This document shows, piece after piece, positions 52,440 to 62,232 of a stretch of 64,000 bases of DNA; position 1 is the first letter of the stretch; the number at the start of each line of letters is the position of its first letter. Source of the stretch: Nocardiopsis sp. CC223A (lineage in GTDB: Bacteria; Actinomycetota; Actinomycetes; Streptosporangiales; Streptosporangiaceae); assembly GCF_030766825.1 (NCBI RefSeq), contig NZ_JASFDV010000012.1, forward strand, positions 43,953 to 107,952, written 5' to 3'. The position numbers and the translations under genes were made by a program. Below the pieces are notes generated by a model. The model had not been told where the DNA came from. It worked only from the letters and a program-made list of their open reading frames with translations, and searched no databases.

Positions 52440-55367
52440 TCACCCGTCCAGGCCGCGGGCGAGGAGCTCGGCCAGGTGCAGCGGGCGGCGGCCGGTGCCC
52501 TGGCGGATCTGGGTGCGGCAGCTGTAGCCGTCGGCCAGTACGAGGGTGTCGGCGTCCGCCGCACGCACCCGGGGCAGCAGCTCTCGCTCGCCGATGGCGG
52601 CCGACACCTCGTAGTGGCCCTCGGTGAACCCGAAGTCCCCCGCCAGCCCGCAGCAGCCCGCGTCCAGCACCTCCCCGTCCACACCCGCCCGGGCGATCAG
52701 CTCACGGTCGGCGTCGAAGCCCAGCACCGCGTGCTGGTGGCAGTGGACCTGGGCCAGGGCGGCCGCCGGGACCCGCGGCGGCCGCCAGTCCGGGGCGTGC
52801 TCGGCCAGGAACCCGGCCAGGGTGTGCACCGCCGCGGCCACCCGCTCGCTCTCCTCGCCGGGCACCAGCTCCACCAGGTCGTGGCGCAGCGCCGCGGTGC
52901 AGCTGGGTTCGAGCCCCACCACCGGCAGCCCCTCCTCCACCAGCGGCCCCAGCGCGCGCAGGGCGCGGCGCATCACGGTGCGGGCCGTGTCGAGCTGGCC
53001 GGTGGACACCCAGGTCAGCCCGCAGCACACCGGCCCCCGCGGCAGGACCACGGTGAACCCGGCGTCCTCCAGCACCCGGACCGCCGCCGCCGGGATGTGC
53101 GGGTCCATGTGCTCGCCGAAGGTGTCGGGCCACAGCACCACCCTCGGCCCGTCGGTGCGCGCCCGCCCGCGGGCGGCGCGGCGCCGGAACGCCCGGGTGA
53201 ACGTGGTGCGCGCGAACCCCGGCAGATCGCGTTCGGCGGCCACCCCCGCCAGCCGCTTGGCCAGTCGGGAGACCCCCGGCAGCCGGAGCGCCCGGTCCAG
53301 CTCGGCCGGGGCCAGCGCAGCCAGCCGGGCCCAGACCGGCAGCCAGCCCATCGAGTAGTGCGCCGCCGGGCGCACCCGTCCCCGGTAGTGGTGGTGCAGG
53401 AACTCGGCCTTGTAGGCGGCCATGTCCACGTTGACCGGGCAGTCGCTCAGGCAGCCCTTGCAGGACAGGCACAGGTCCAGGCTCTCGCGCACCTCCTCGG
53501 AGGCCCAGCCGTCGGTGACCACCTCCCCCGCCGCCATCTCGAACAGCAGGTGGGCCCGGCCCCGGGTGGAGTGCCGCTCCTCCCGGGTGACCTGGTAGCT
53601 GGGGCACATGACCCCCGGCCCGTCGTGCCTGCGGCACTTGCCCACCCCCGAACAGCGCCGCAGCGCCCGTGCCGGGTCGCCGCGGTCGCCGGAGTAGGCC
53701 AGCGTCGCCTCGTCGAGCAACGGCAGGGGGCGCGCCGCCAGCCGGACGTCGGCGTCCACCGGGGCCGGGTCGACGATCACCCCGGGGTTCATCACCCCCG
53801 CGGGGTCGAACAGCCCCTTGAAGTCGGCGAAGGCCCGCAGCAGCCCCGGCGGGTACATGCGGGCGAGCAGGCCCGAGCGGGCCCGGCCGTCACCGTGCTC
53901 CCCCGACAGCGAGCCGCCGTGCGCCACGACCAGGTCGGCGGCCTCCTCCAGGAACGCCCGGTACGCGGTGCGGCCCGCCTCCGTGGTGAGCTCGAAGTCG
54001 ATGCGCACGTGCAGGCAGCCGTCGCCGAAGTGCCCGTAGACCACCCCGAACCGGCCGTGCCGCTCCATGAGTGCGTCGAAGTCGCGCAGGTACCCGCCCA
54101 GGTTCTCCGGGGGCACGGCGGCGTCCTCCCAGCCCGACCAGGCGTCCTCCCCGGCGGGCGTGCGCTGGGTGAGCCCGGCGCCCTCCTCCCGGATCCGCCA
54201 CAGGGCGCGTTGGTGGGCCGGGTCGGACACCACGAGGGAGTCGACCGGGCGGGCGCCGGCGGGCAGCGCGCCGAGCATGTCCCGCGCGGCCCGCTCGGCG
54301 CCGTCGGGGTCGGCCCCGGCGATCTCCACCAGCAGCCAGGCACCGCCCCCGGGCAGGGGCACCCGGGTGGTGCCGGGCCGCCCGTCCAGGGCGTCGACCA
54401 TCCGGAGGTTGATGCCCTCGACGGTGAGCGGGGCGTGCCCGAGCAGGTCGGGGACGGCGTCGGCGGCGGCCGGGGCGTCGGGGTAGCCCAGCACGGCCAG
54501 CGCCCGGGCCCGCGGCGCCTCCACCAGCCGGACGGTGGCGCGCAGCACGAAGACACAGGTGCCCTCGGTGCCGACCAGTGCGGCGGCGACGTTGCGCCCC
54601 TTCTCCGGCAGCAGCCGGTCCAGGGAGTAGCCCGAGACCCGGCGGCGGAACTCGGGCATGGCGGTGCGCAGTCCGGCCCGGTGCTCCTCGACGATGCGGG
54701 TCAGCCCCCGGTACACCTCGCCCTCCCGGCCGGGGCGGCGGGCCAGCTCCGCGAACTCCTCCGCGCCGTGCCGGGAGCCGACGGTCATCCGGGTGCCGTC
54801 GGGGAGCAGTACCTCCAGGGAGACGATGTTGTCCGCGGTGGTGCCCCAGGCCACCGAGTGGGAGCCGCAGGCGTTGTTGCCGACCATCCCGCCGATGGTG
54901 CAGCGGCTGTGCGTGGAGGGGTCGGGGGCGAAGGTCAGGCCGTGCTCGGCGGCGGCCGCCCGCAGCTCGTCCAGGACCACCCCGGGCTGGACGGTGGCGG
55001 TGCGGGCGGCCGGGTCGATGTCCTCGATGGCGGTGAGGTGGCGGGAGGTGTCGATGACCACGCCCGGGCCGATGGCGTTGCCCGCGATGGAGGTGCCGCC
55101 GCCGCGCGGGGTGACGGGGACGCCGTGGGCGGCGCAGACCCGGACGGCCGCCGCGCAGTCCTCGACGGTGGCGGGCAGCACCACCCCCAGCGGGACCACC
55201 CGGTAGTTGGAGGCGTCGGAGGTGTACAGGGCGCGGGTGCCCGGGTCGAACGCGACGGTCCCCCGGACGGCGTCCTCCAGGTCCCGGCGCAGGGCCTCGG
55301 CGGACGGGTCGGGGTGTGACGGGTCGGGGTGTCGGGCGGGCTGCGGGGTCTGCTGCGGGTCGGCCAT
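52440..55367 (-). CDS. FAD/FeS oxidoreductase, D-lactate dehydrogenase or glycolate oxidase type
   Basis: 975 residues, a fusion of GlcD-like flavoprotein and GlcF-like Fe-S parts. The FAD domain shows VTPRGGGTSIAGNAIGPGVV and TIGGMVGNNACGSHSVAWG. The FAD-linked C-terminal domain follows. Two [4Fe-4S]-type Cys clusters come after (RCSGVGKC with MCPSYQVTREE, and CLSCKGCLSDCPVNV). Two CCG domains (GPVCCGLTWVSTGQ and DAGCCGLAGDFGF, with HCHQHAVLG) close the protein. It oxidises D-lactate or a similar 2-hydroxyacid and passes electrons on. ATG 55367 (MADPQQ) is preferred to the GTG 36 bases upstream. Monocistronic. Confidence 0.95.
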   Translation of the reverse strand: MADPQQTPQPARHPDPSHPDPSAEALRRDLEDAVRGTVAFDPGTRALYTSDASNYRVVPLGVVLPATVEDCAAAVRVCAAHGVPVTPRGGGTSIAGNAIGPGVVIDTSRHLTAIEDIDPAARTATVQPGVVLDELRAAAAEHGLTFAPDPSTHSRCTIGGMVGNNACGSHSVAWGTTADNIVSLEVLLPDGTRMTVGSRHGAEEFAELARRPGREGEVYRGLTRIVEEHRAGLRTAMPEFRRRVSGYSLDRLLPEKGRNVAAALVGTEGTCVFVLRATVRLVEAPRARALAVLGYPDAPAAADAVPDLLGHAPLTVEGINLRMVDALDGRPGTTRVPLPGGGAWLLVEIAGADPDGAERAARDMLGALPAGARPVDSLVVSDPAHQRALWRIREEGAGLTQRTPAGEDAWSGWEDAAVPPENLGGYLRDFDALMERHGRFGVVYGHFGDGCLHVRIDFELTTEAGRTAYRAFLEEAADLVVAHGGSLSGEHGDGRARSGLLARMYPPGLLRAFADFKGLFDPAGVMNPGVIVDPAPVDADVRLAARPLPLLDEATLAYSGDRGDPARALRRCSGVGKCRRHDGPGVMCPSYQVTREERHSTRGRAHLLFEMAAGEVVTDGWASEEVRESLDLCLSCKGCLSDCPVNVDMAAYKAEFLHHHYRGRVRPAAHYSMGWLPVWARLAALAPAELDRALRLPGVSRLAKRLAGVAAERDLPGFARTTFTRAFRRRAARGRARTDGPRVVLWPDTFGEHMDPHIPAAAVRVLEDAGFTVVLPRGPVCCGLTWVSTGQLDTARTVMRRALRALGPLVEEGLPVVGLEPSCTAALRHDLVELVPGEESERVAAAVHTLAGFLAEHAPDWRPPRVPAAALAQVHCHQHAVLGFDADRELIARAGVDGEVLDAGCCGLAGDFGFTEGHYEVSAAIGERELLPRVRAADADTLVLADGYSCRTQIRQGTGRRPLHLAELLARGLDG

Positions 55368-55416
55368 GGCGCCCAGGGTGGCCCCCGGCCGCGCGGCGCG
55401 CAACCGCGCCGCGCGG

Positions 55417-56742
55417 TCAGCCCAGGGCCTCGTCCATGGCTCTCACGAGGTCTCCGGTCGGGTCCATGTCCAGGTTCCACACCATCAGGCCGCCCAGTCC
55501 GCGGCCCTGCACGTAGTCGCCCTTGAGGGCGATGACGGCGGGGTCGTCGTAGGTCCACCACTGGTCGCCGACCCGCACCGAGAAGGCGCCAGCCTCCTCG
55601 TCCAGGTACCGTTCCCCGTCCAGTTCCTCCAGGTCGGAGAAGGCCATGGTCGGACCGTCGTAGGCGTCGTCGGCGGGCCGGGCCGGGCGGCCCAGCCCGT
55701 GGTCGACGCCGTCCACGCCCTGCCAGCCGCGGCCGAAGGCGGGGATGCCCAGCACCAGCTTCTCCGGCGGTGCGCCCAGGTCGACGAACCGGGTCACCGC
55801 GGCGTCGGCGCTGTTGGCGTCGGGGTCCGCCGCGGGCGGGTAGAGGTTGGAGTGGTAGGCGGTGGTCTCGTTCCAGGGGCCGGAGAAGTCGTAGCCCTGC
55901 ACGGTGGCGAAGTCCAGGTGGTCGAAGATCGCCGGGTCGTAGGCGTCGGCCTGGCCCGGGGCGCCCGACAGCGACGCCGACAGGGTGTACTCCCGTCCGG
56001 TCTCCTCCGACAGCGCGTCGAGCTGGCGGCGGAACTCGGCGACCAGCAGGGTGAAGTTGGCCGCGTCGCCGGGGTCCTCGACGTTGCGCGGGTTGCCGGA
56101 ACCGCCCGGCCACTCCCAGTCCAGGTCGATGCCGTCGAAGATCCCGGCGGCCGCCCCCTCCCCGCCCTGGGGCTCGTCCTCGCGCACCGGCAGGTCCCCG
56201 CGCAGCCACAGGTCCACGCAGGAGGACACGAACGCCCGGCGGGACTCCTCGGTGCGGGCGGCGGTGGAGAAGTACCGCGACCAGTTCCAGCCGCCCAGGG
56301 ACAGGCTGGCCCGCAGGTCGGGGTACTCGCGCTGGAGCAGGCGGAGCTGGTGCAGGCTCCCGGCCAGTTCCTGCTCGTACTCGTCGGCCTCGCCGTTCAC
56401 GCTCTCCTGGGCGGAGTAGCGGCGCTGGTACAGCTCCCAGGACTGTTCGTGGCCGTCGGGGATGTGGCACAGGCCGTCCTCGGAGACGTCGCCGAAGGCC
56501 CACATGAGGCGGTCCAGGTGGGCGGGGGCTCCGCTGTCGGCCAGGTTCCCGACGGTGAAGTCGCGGTTGGCCACGTTCCAGTCCGCGAAGTAGCCGATGC
56601 GCAGGGGCCGGTTGCCGTTGGCGATGACGAAGACCCCCGTGATCAGGAGCGCGGCCGTCACGACCGCGCCCAGGGCGAGCAGGCGCCGCCGTCCCGGACG
56701 GGCGTTCCGGCGCCGGTGGCTCCGTGGCGGTGTGGCTTTCAC
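55417..56742 (-). CDS. GH18 chitinase-type glycoside hydrolase
   Basis: 441 residues. Arg-rich leader, one membrane or signal segment (RRLLALGAVVTAALLITGVF), then a GH18 barrel: RIGYFADWNVANRDF, SLGGWNWSRYFS, and DGIDLDWEWP with catalytic Glu210. QGYDFSGPWN and GGLMVWNLDMDPTG complete it. No carbohydrate-binding module is seen. It probably cuts chitin or another GlcNAc polymer outside the cell. Start GTG 56742 has a purine-rich run but very close spacing, so the exact start is uncertain. Confidence 0.93.
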   Translation of the reverse strand: MKATPPRSHRRRNARPGRRRLLALGAVVTAALLITGVFVIANGNRPLRIGYFADWNVANRDFTVGNLADSGAPAHLDRLMWAFGDVSEDGLCHIPDGHEQSWELYQRRYSAQESVNGEADEYEQELAGSLHQLRLLQREYPDLRASLSLGGWNWSRYFSTAARTEESRRAFVSSCVDLWLRGDLPVREDEPQGGEGAAAGIFDGIDLDWEWPGGSGNPRNVEDPGDAANFTLLVAEFRRQLDALSEETGREYTLSASLSGAPGQADAYDPAIFDHLDFATVQGYDFSGPWNETTAYHSNLYPPAADPDANSADAAVTRFVDLGAPPEKLVLGIPAFGRGWQGVDGVDHGLGRPARPADDAYDGPTMAFSDLEELDGERYLDEEAGAFSVRVGDQWWTYDDPAVIALKGDYVQGRGLGGLMVWNLDMDPTGDLVRAMDEALG

Positions 56743-56880
56743 CCTTCCGACCGTAGAGGAACCGGGTCACGAAACCCGCTCGTTCGGCTCTCATCGGCCA
56801 CATCAGGCCGTCCGGCCACCGCCGGGAGCCCCTCCGCACCCCGGCCCGTGGAAAGCGAGGTGGAGGCCCGAAGGGGCACG

Positions 56881-58017
56881 CTACAGGAAGTCCCGCAGGG
56901 TGCCGGCCCGGGAGGGGTGGCGGAGCTTGGCCAGGGTCTTGGCCTCGATCTGGCGGATGCGCTCGCGGGTCACCCCGAACTCGCGGCCGACCTCCTCCAG
57001 TGTGCGCGGGTGGCCGTCGGCCATGCCGAAGCGCAGGCGCAGGATGCGCTGCTCGCGGTCGGACAGCCCGCCCAGGATCTCGGTCAGGTGCTGCTGGAGG
57101 AGGGTGAAGGAGGCGGCCTCCACCGGGACGACCGCGTCGGAGTCCTCGATGAAGTCGCCGAAGTCGGCCTCCTCCTCACCGATCGGCGCCTGGAGGGAGA
57201 CGGGTTCGCGGGCGATCCGCTGGATCTCCAGGACCCGCTCGCCGCCGAACCCGGCGGCGTGGGAGATCTCCTCGATGTTGGGCTCGCGGCCCAGTTGCTG
57301 GTGCAGCTGGTGCTGCACCCGGACGAGTTTGTTGATGGTCTCGACCATGTGCACCGGAATGCGGATCGTGCGCGCCTGGTCGGCGATCGCGCGGGTGATC
57401 GCCTGGCGAATCCACCAGGTGGCGTAGGTGGAGAATTTGAAGCCTTTGGCGTAATCGAACTTCTCCACCGCGCGAATCAGCCCGAGGTTGCCCTCCTGGA
57501 TGAGGTCGAGGAAAAGCAGACCCCGCCCCATATAGCGTTTGGCGATCGATACCACCAGCCGGAGATTTGCCTCTATGAGTGCTCGCTTGGCCTTTTTGCC
57601 CGCTTCTATGAGCGCGTCGAGTTCCTCCCTCGTGCACACTCCTTCGACCGGTTCGCACCGTTGCGCGTACAGGCCGGCCTCGACCGCCTTGGCCAGGTCC
57701 ACCTCCTCCTCGGCGGACAGCAGCGGGACCCGGCCGATCTCGCGCAGGTAGAGCCGCACCAGGTCCGATCCGGAGCGCCGCCCCGGGTCCGGGGCGAGGG
57801 GGGCCTCCTCGGGGTCGGACACCTCCACCCCGACCCGGGCCAGCAGGGCGACCGCTTCGTCCAGGGCGTCGGGGGGCGCGTCCAGGCGTTCCAGGGCCGA
57901 CGCGACCTCGCCGCGGCTGACCGTTCCCCGACCCGCGTCGGGGAGCAGCCGCACCACCTGACGAATGGGCGGAATTTCATTGGTCACAACCGTGGGAGCC
58001 ACCACACCATTGTGCAT
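56881..58017 (-). CDS. RpoD-family sigma-70 factor
   Basis: 378 residues. Region 1.2 ([20 protein letters not shown]), region 2 ([40 protein letters not shown]), region 3, and region 4 ([35 protein letters not shown]) are all present. The long acidic region 1.1 of the main housekeeping factor is short, so this is either the principal sigma factor or an HrdA/C/D-type alternative. It starts 44 bases after dnaG, echoing the dnaG-rpoD order of the macromolecular synthesis operon. ATG 58017 is clear. Confidence 0.95.
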   Translation of the reverse strand: MHNGVVAPTVVTNEIPPIRQVVRLLPDAGRGTVSRGEVASALERLDAPPDALDEAVALLARVGVEVSDPEEAPLAPDPGRRSGSDLVRLYLREIGRVPLLSAEEEVDLAKAVEAGLYAQRCEPVEGVCTREELDALIEAGKKAKRALIEANLRLVVSIAKRYMGRGLLFLDLIQEGNLGLIRAVEKFDYAKGFKFSTYATWWIRQAITRAIADQARTIRIPVHMVETINKLVRVQHQLHQQLGREPNIEEISHAAGFGGERVLEIQRIAREPVSLQAPIGEEEADFGDFIEDSDAVVPVEAASFTLLQQHLTEILGGLSDREQRILRLRFGMADGHPRTLEEVGREFGVTRERIRQIEAKTLAKLRHPSRAGTLRDFL

Positions 58018-58061
58018 GCCCGCCCGCCGCCGACGGGAGGAGCATTATTGTCACCTTCGTG

Positions 58062-60890
58062 CTACATACCCCCGGCGAGCTCCTCTTGAAGGGCTCGTTT
58101 GCGCTGTTGAAGGGCCATGAGCTCGGTCAGCAACCGCTGCTGTTCCGCGACCTGATCGGTACCGCTCAGACGCGAGAGCTCCGATTGCAGGTTTGACTCG
58201 CGGCGATTGATGGAATGAGTCCTGACTGTGCCCATAATTTGCCGGGCGGAATACTCGTCGAGTTCTCCGTACAACTCCAGTTGTTCCACCGCCAAACGGG
58301 TCAGGAAATCGCGCTGCGCCTCGGTGGGGGCGGCCTCGCGCAGCCGCGCCGCCCAGGACGCGGGGTCGCCGGCCGCGGCCACCCCGCCCTGTCCGGCGAT
58401 GAGCGCCAGCATCGCCCGGTGCTGGGGGACGGTGAAGTCGTCGGCGGTGAAGGCGTCGAACCCGACGGCCAGGCCGGGGGCCTGCACGGCGACCTTCAGC
58501 GCCAGGCGCTCCCGTTGCAGGGACGGGTCGCTCAGGTCGTAGGGCGCCTCCCGGGCGTCGGGGGTGGGCGCGGGACCCGCCGCGGCCGGGGCTGCCTCGG
58601 CCCGGCCGCCCCGGGCGGTGGCCCGGCGGATGTGCCGGTTGACCCGGTTGAGCACGAAGGACTCGTCCAGAGTGCCCAGCCAGCGGTCCAGGTTCTTGCC
58701 GTAGAACCGGCGCACCCCGTGGTCGCGGATGCTCGCCACCACGGGGGCGGCGGCGTCCAGGGCGGCGATGCGCCCCTCGGGGCTGGACAGGTCGTACTCC
58801 TCGATGACCTTGCGGACCATGAACTCGTACAGGTTGACGGCGTGGTCGACCAGGTCGACCACCGCCTGGTCGCCGTGGTGCAGGCGCAGGTCGCAGGGGT
58901 CCAGGCCGTCGGGCTGGACCGCCACGAACGTGTCCGCGACGAACCCGTGCTCCTCGGCGAAGGCGCGCACCGCGGCCTTCTGCCCGGCGGCGTCGCCGTC
59001 GAAGGTGAACACGACCTTTCCGCCCTGGTTGCTGCGGCCCAGCAGCATCCGGCGCAGGATCTTGAGGTGGTCCTCGCCGAACGCGGTGCCGCAGGTGGCC
59101 ACGGCGGTGGTCACCCCGGACAGGTGGCAGGCCATGACGTCGGTGTAGCCCTCGACGATGACGGCCTGGCTCCGGGAGGCGATGTCCCGCTTGGCCAGGT
59201 CCAGGCCGTACAGCAGGCGGCTCTTGTGGAAGATGGGGCTTTCAGGGGAGTTGAGGTACTTGGGCCCGTCCTCGGCGGGGTCGAGCTTGCGGGCGCCGAA
59301 CCCGACCACCTCACCGGTCACCTCCCGCACCGGCCACAGCAGCCGGTTGCGGAACCGGTCGTAGGCGCCGCGCCGCCCCTGCGCGGCCAGGCCCCCGGAG
59401 ATCAGCTCGGCGTCGGTGAACCCCTTGCGGCGCAGGTGAGAGGTGAGGTTCTCCCACCCGGCGGGCGCGTACCCGAGCCCGAAGTGCTCGGCGTGCGCCC
59501 GGTTGAACCCGCGCTCGCTCAGGAAGCGCCGCGCCTGGACCGCCCCGGGCGAGAGCAACTGCTCGGCGTAGAACTCCGCCGCGGCCCGGTGGGCGTCCAG
59601 CAGCCGCTGCCGCTTGCCCTCGTCCCGCCGCGTCGAGCGCCCCCCGCTCTCCTCGTACCGCAGCGTCACCCCGATCTGGCGGGCCAGCGACTCGACCGCC
59701 TCCGCGAAGGCCAGCCCCTCGATCTTCTGCACGAACGAGATCGCGTCCCCGCCCTCCCCGCAGCCGAAGCAGTTCCCGGTGAGGATGTCGTCCTCCAGGA
59801 CGAAGGCGTGCCCTTCCTCGACGACGGCGCAGAACACCTCCTCGAACCGGTCGGTCTCCTCGACCGAGCGCACGGTCCAGCCGCGCCGGGCGTACTTCTC
59901 GGATGCCGAGGAGAAGCGGAGCCGGTGCCCGTCGAGGAGGAACGCCTCCTCGGTGAGGTCGTCGCCGACGAGGTGAACGCGGTGGATCGGGGACGGTTCC
60001 CGGCCCGGGAGGCCCTCACGGGCCTGCTCGGTGATGCCGTAGGTGCCGATGCCCAGCCGGGTGCAGACCATCCGGACGTGCTCCAGGACGTCGCGGTCGG
60101 CGCAGTGGAGCGTCACCGTGCCGTCCTCGGCGACGTGCCCGGCGGCGGCCAGGTGGCCCGCCAGCCACCCGTACAGGTAGGAGTCCGACTCGTCCAGCGG
60201 CGGGAGGTCCTTGAAGTACCCGGGCAGGTGGTGCACCAGGATCCGGCGGCCGTGCCGGGTGGTCTCGCTGTGCGGGAACCACTTGAGCAGCGGGGCCTTA
60301 TCCGCGTCGAGCCGCGCCACCGCGTCCCGGCCGTGCCGGGTGCCGTCGCCGAAGGTGATGCCGCGGGCGATCCCGAAGGGCGACGGCGTCGTGGCGGTGG
60401 TCTTCTTCGGCGGGAGCACGTACGCGAGCCGGTGCCCTGGCTCCAGCTCGGAGGTGACCACCTCGCGCGTCTCGCCGCGGTCCTCGCCCGCCTGCACGAA
60501 CCAGCGGTGCTCGGGTGTCGCGTGGATCACCTTGGTCCGGCCGCTGCGGCTCAGGGTGATCCGCATGAGCGGCTGCTCGCCGAAGGAGTGGAAGGGCGCC
60601 TCCACCCAGGTGGCGTCCTTGGTGAGGATGGTGTGCCTGCCCCCGGCCAGCTCCTTGATGGGCCGCACCCCGTCGCGGGTGAGCACCCGGGTCTCCCCCG
60701 CCAGGCAGTAGTACAGGTTCTTGGAGGGGGTGACGTTGAAGGAGGGGGACTTCTCGTCGTGGAAGGGGCACAGGCCCTTCAGCGAGCCGCCGCCCGCGTT
60801 GCGGAGCTGGAGGTACTCGCCGATCACGTCCGCTATGGGGGTGCGCTCGCGCACCAGGGCGATGTCTTCGTCTTTGATCCGGCCTGCCAC
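58062..60890 (-). CDS. dnaG: DNA primase with an in-frame intein
   Basis: 942 residues before splicing, 630 after, normal for DnaG. It lays down RNA primers at the replication fork. The CHC2 zinc finger begins CPFHDEKSPSFNV and is split after SKNLYY by a 312-residue intein. Beyond it CFGCGEGGDAISFVQKIEGL completes the finger. The TOPRIM domain has VIVEGYTDVMA and VFTFDGDAAGQKA, and the C-terminal helicase-interacting part follows. GTG 60890 gives the natural start VAGRIKDEDIALVRERTPI, with a weak ribosome site. The sigma factor gene follows by 44 bases, probably in the same operon. Confidence 0.96.
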   Translation of the reverse strand: MAGRIKDEDIALVRERTPIADVIGEYLQLRNAGGGSLKGLCPFHDEKSPSFNVTPSKNLYYCLAGETRVLTRDGVRPIKELAGGRHTILTKDATWVEAPFHSFGEQPLMRITLSRSGRTKVIHATPEHRWFVQAGEDRGETREVVTSELEPGHRLAYVLPPKKTTATTPSPFGIARGITFGDGTRHGRDAVARLDADKAPLLKWFPHSETTRHGRRILVHHLPGYFKDLPPLDESDSYLYGWLAGHLAAAGHVAEDGTVTLHCADRDVLEHVRMVCTRLGIGTYGITEQAREGLPGREPSPIHRVHLVGDDLTEEAFLLDGHRLRFSSASEKYARRGWTVRSVEETDRFEEVFCAVVEEGHAFVLEDDILTGNCFGCGEGGDAISFVQKIEGLAFAEAVESLARQIGVTLRYEESGGRSTRRDEGKRQRLLDAHRAAAEFYAEQLLSPGAVQARRFLSERGFNRAHAEHFGLGYAPAGWENLTSHLRRKGFTDAELISGGLAAQGRRGAYDRFRNRLLWPVREVTGEVVGFGARKLDPAEDGPKYLNSPESPIFHKSRLLYGLDLAKRDIASRSQAVIVEGYTDVMACHLSGVTTAVATCGTAFGEDHLKILRRMLLGRSNQGGKVVFTFDGDAAGQKAAVRAFAEEHGFVADTFVAVQPDGLDPCDLRLHHGDQAVVDLVDHAVNLYEFMVRKVIEEYDLSSPEGRIAALDAAAPVVASIRDHGVRRFYGKNLDRWLGTLDESFVLNRVNRHIRRATARGGRAEAAPAAAGPAPTPDAREAPYDLSDPSLQRERLALKVAVQAPGLAVGFDAFTADDFTVPQHRAMLALIAGQGGVAAAGDPASWAARLREAAPTEAQRDFLTRLAVEQLELYGELDEYSARQIMGTVRTHSINRRESNLQSELSRLSGTDQVAEQQRLLTELMALQQRKRALQEELAGGM
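59772..60707 (-). mobile_element. Intein inserted in the DnaG zinc finger
   Basis: 312 residues (DnaG 62-373). Block A CLAGETRVLTRDG starts with Cys1, and block B HATPEHRWFV has the TxxH. The C-terminal splicing block reads FCAVVEEGHAFVLEDDILTG and ends TGN before the +1 Cys of CFGC. The penultimate His usual in inteins is Gly here. Between the splicing blocks, GIARGITFGDG and YLYGWLAGHLAAAGHV look like two LAGLIDADG motifs; the second has Ala where Asp is expected, so the endonuclease is probably decayed. The host sequence is perfect without the insert (NLYYCFGCGEGGD). Confidence 0.95.
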
Positions 60891-61053
60891 GGTTCCCAGG
60901 GTAGTTCTCGCCGGGGACGGTCCGGTCGGCCGCCCACGGGCCGGGTTTCCCGTGGAAGCCACCCGGTGTCCACTTCGTGGTGGGGCGGGGGACCACCGCG
61001 GCGGGCAGAGTGGAGTACCCCTCTTTTCTCCACATACCAGGAGGAACCACACG

Positions 61054-62232
61054 GTGAGCCCCATCCCCCTCCCCTCCGGCTGGCGCGCACGCATGCTGCT
61101 CGGGGCGGCGACAGCGGTCGTGGTGGCCCTGATCGTCGCCATCGGCGCGGTGCTGGTCGACCGGTTCGTCGGCGGCGCCACCGTGGTCGAGGGCGTCGTC
61201 GGGTCCGAGAAGGTCGACTTCTTCCGCGACGAGGAGGTCATGGCCCGGCTGGCCGAGCTGGGCTACGAGGTCCGGGTGCGTCCGCGCGGCTCGCGGCTGC
61301 TGGCCCAGGACGCCGGGGACGCCGACTTCGTCTCCCCCGGATCGGACGCCGGCACCGACCACGTCCAGCGGCAGCACGGGGTCTCCACCGAGCACCGGCT
61401 GTTCAGCACCCCGATGGTGGTGCTCTCCTACGAGCCGCTCGCGGAGTCGCTGCGCGAGGCCGGGGTCGCCCACCGGTCGGAGGAGGACGGCACCTGGTCG
61501 TTCGACCTGGCGGCCTACCTGGAGCTGACCGCCGAGCAGACCCGTTGGCGGGACCTGCCCGGGGACTCGGTGGGTTCGGAGAACCGCAACGAGGTGCTGG
61601 TGCGCACCACCGACCCGCGCACCTCGAACTCGGGGGGCCTGTACGCCGCCGTGATCTCCTACCTGCTCAACGGCGAGGAGGTGGTCCCGCCCGGCGGCCC
61701 GGACCCGGAGATCACCGATCGGCTGTCCGACCTGTTCCTGGCCCAGGGCCAGCCCCCGGAGTCCTCCCAGCAGCCCTTCGAGCAGTTCCGGGACCTGGGT
61801 CCGGGGCACACCCCGCTGCTGTGGGCCTACGAGGCTCAGTACGTGCACGCCATGGTGAACGGTCCCGCGCTGCCCGATGACGTGGTGCTGATGTACCCCG
61901 CGCCGACCGTGTACTCGGCGCACACCCTGGTCCCGCTGACCGAGGCGGGCGACGCGGTGGGTGCGCTGCTGGCGGTGGACCCCGAGTTGCGGTCGCTGGC
62001 GACCCGGCACGGGTTCCGCGCCGAGGGCGGCGACGCCTTCGCGGAGCTGGTCGCCGAACACGACCTGCCGGTGCGCGACCGGGTCGACGACATCGTGAAC
62101 ATCCCCACCTACGAGGCTTTGGAGGCCCTCCTGAACGGGATCGAGGACGCCTACGACGACAGCGGGATGGGGCCGCCCGCCCCCGAGGAGCAGCGCCCGG
62201 CCGCAGGCCCGTCCCGCGAGGAGGACGAATGA
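61054..62232 (+). CDS. Membrane-anchored solute-binding-like protein
   Basis: 392 residues. A short head and one span (RMLLGAATAVVVALIVAIGA, ~13-33) anchor the protein outside the cell. The extracytoplasmic part reads like a type 2 periplasmic-binding fold: VDFFRDEEVMARLAELGYEV, TPMVVLSYEPLAESL, and RTSNSGGLYAAVISYLLNG, the last close to the substrate loop of ABC-binding proteins. The C-terminus is acidic and disordered. GTG 61054 follows AGGAGGAA. It overlaps the next gene by 4 bases (ATGA). No permease or ATPase gene is present, so it may not be a transporter part. Confidence 0.75.
   Translation: MSPIPLPSGWRARMLLGAATAVVVALIVAIGAVLVDRFVGGATVVEGVVGSEKVDFFRDEEVMARLAELGYEVRVRPRGSRLLAQDAGDADFVSPGSDAGTDHVQRQHGVSTEHRLFSTPMVVLSYEPLAESLREAGVAHRSEEDGTWSFDLAAYLELTAEQTRWRDLPGDSVGSENRNEVLVRTTDPRTSNSGGLYAAVISYLLNGEEVVPPGGPDPEITDRLSDLFLAQGQPPESSQQPFEQFRDLGPGHTPLLWAYEAQYVHAMVNGPALPDDVVLMYPAPTVYSAHTLVPLTEAGDAVGALLAVDPELRSLATRHGFRAEGGDAFAELVAEHDLPVRDRVDDIVNIPTYEALEALLNGIEDAYDDSGMGPPAPEEQRPAAGPSREEDE

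Noticed and set aside
58215..61880. A 1221-codon plus-strand open frame
   Set aside because: It is antisense to dnaG and its intein and runs into the solute-binding-like gene out of frame. No domain is recognisable.
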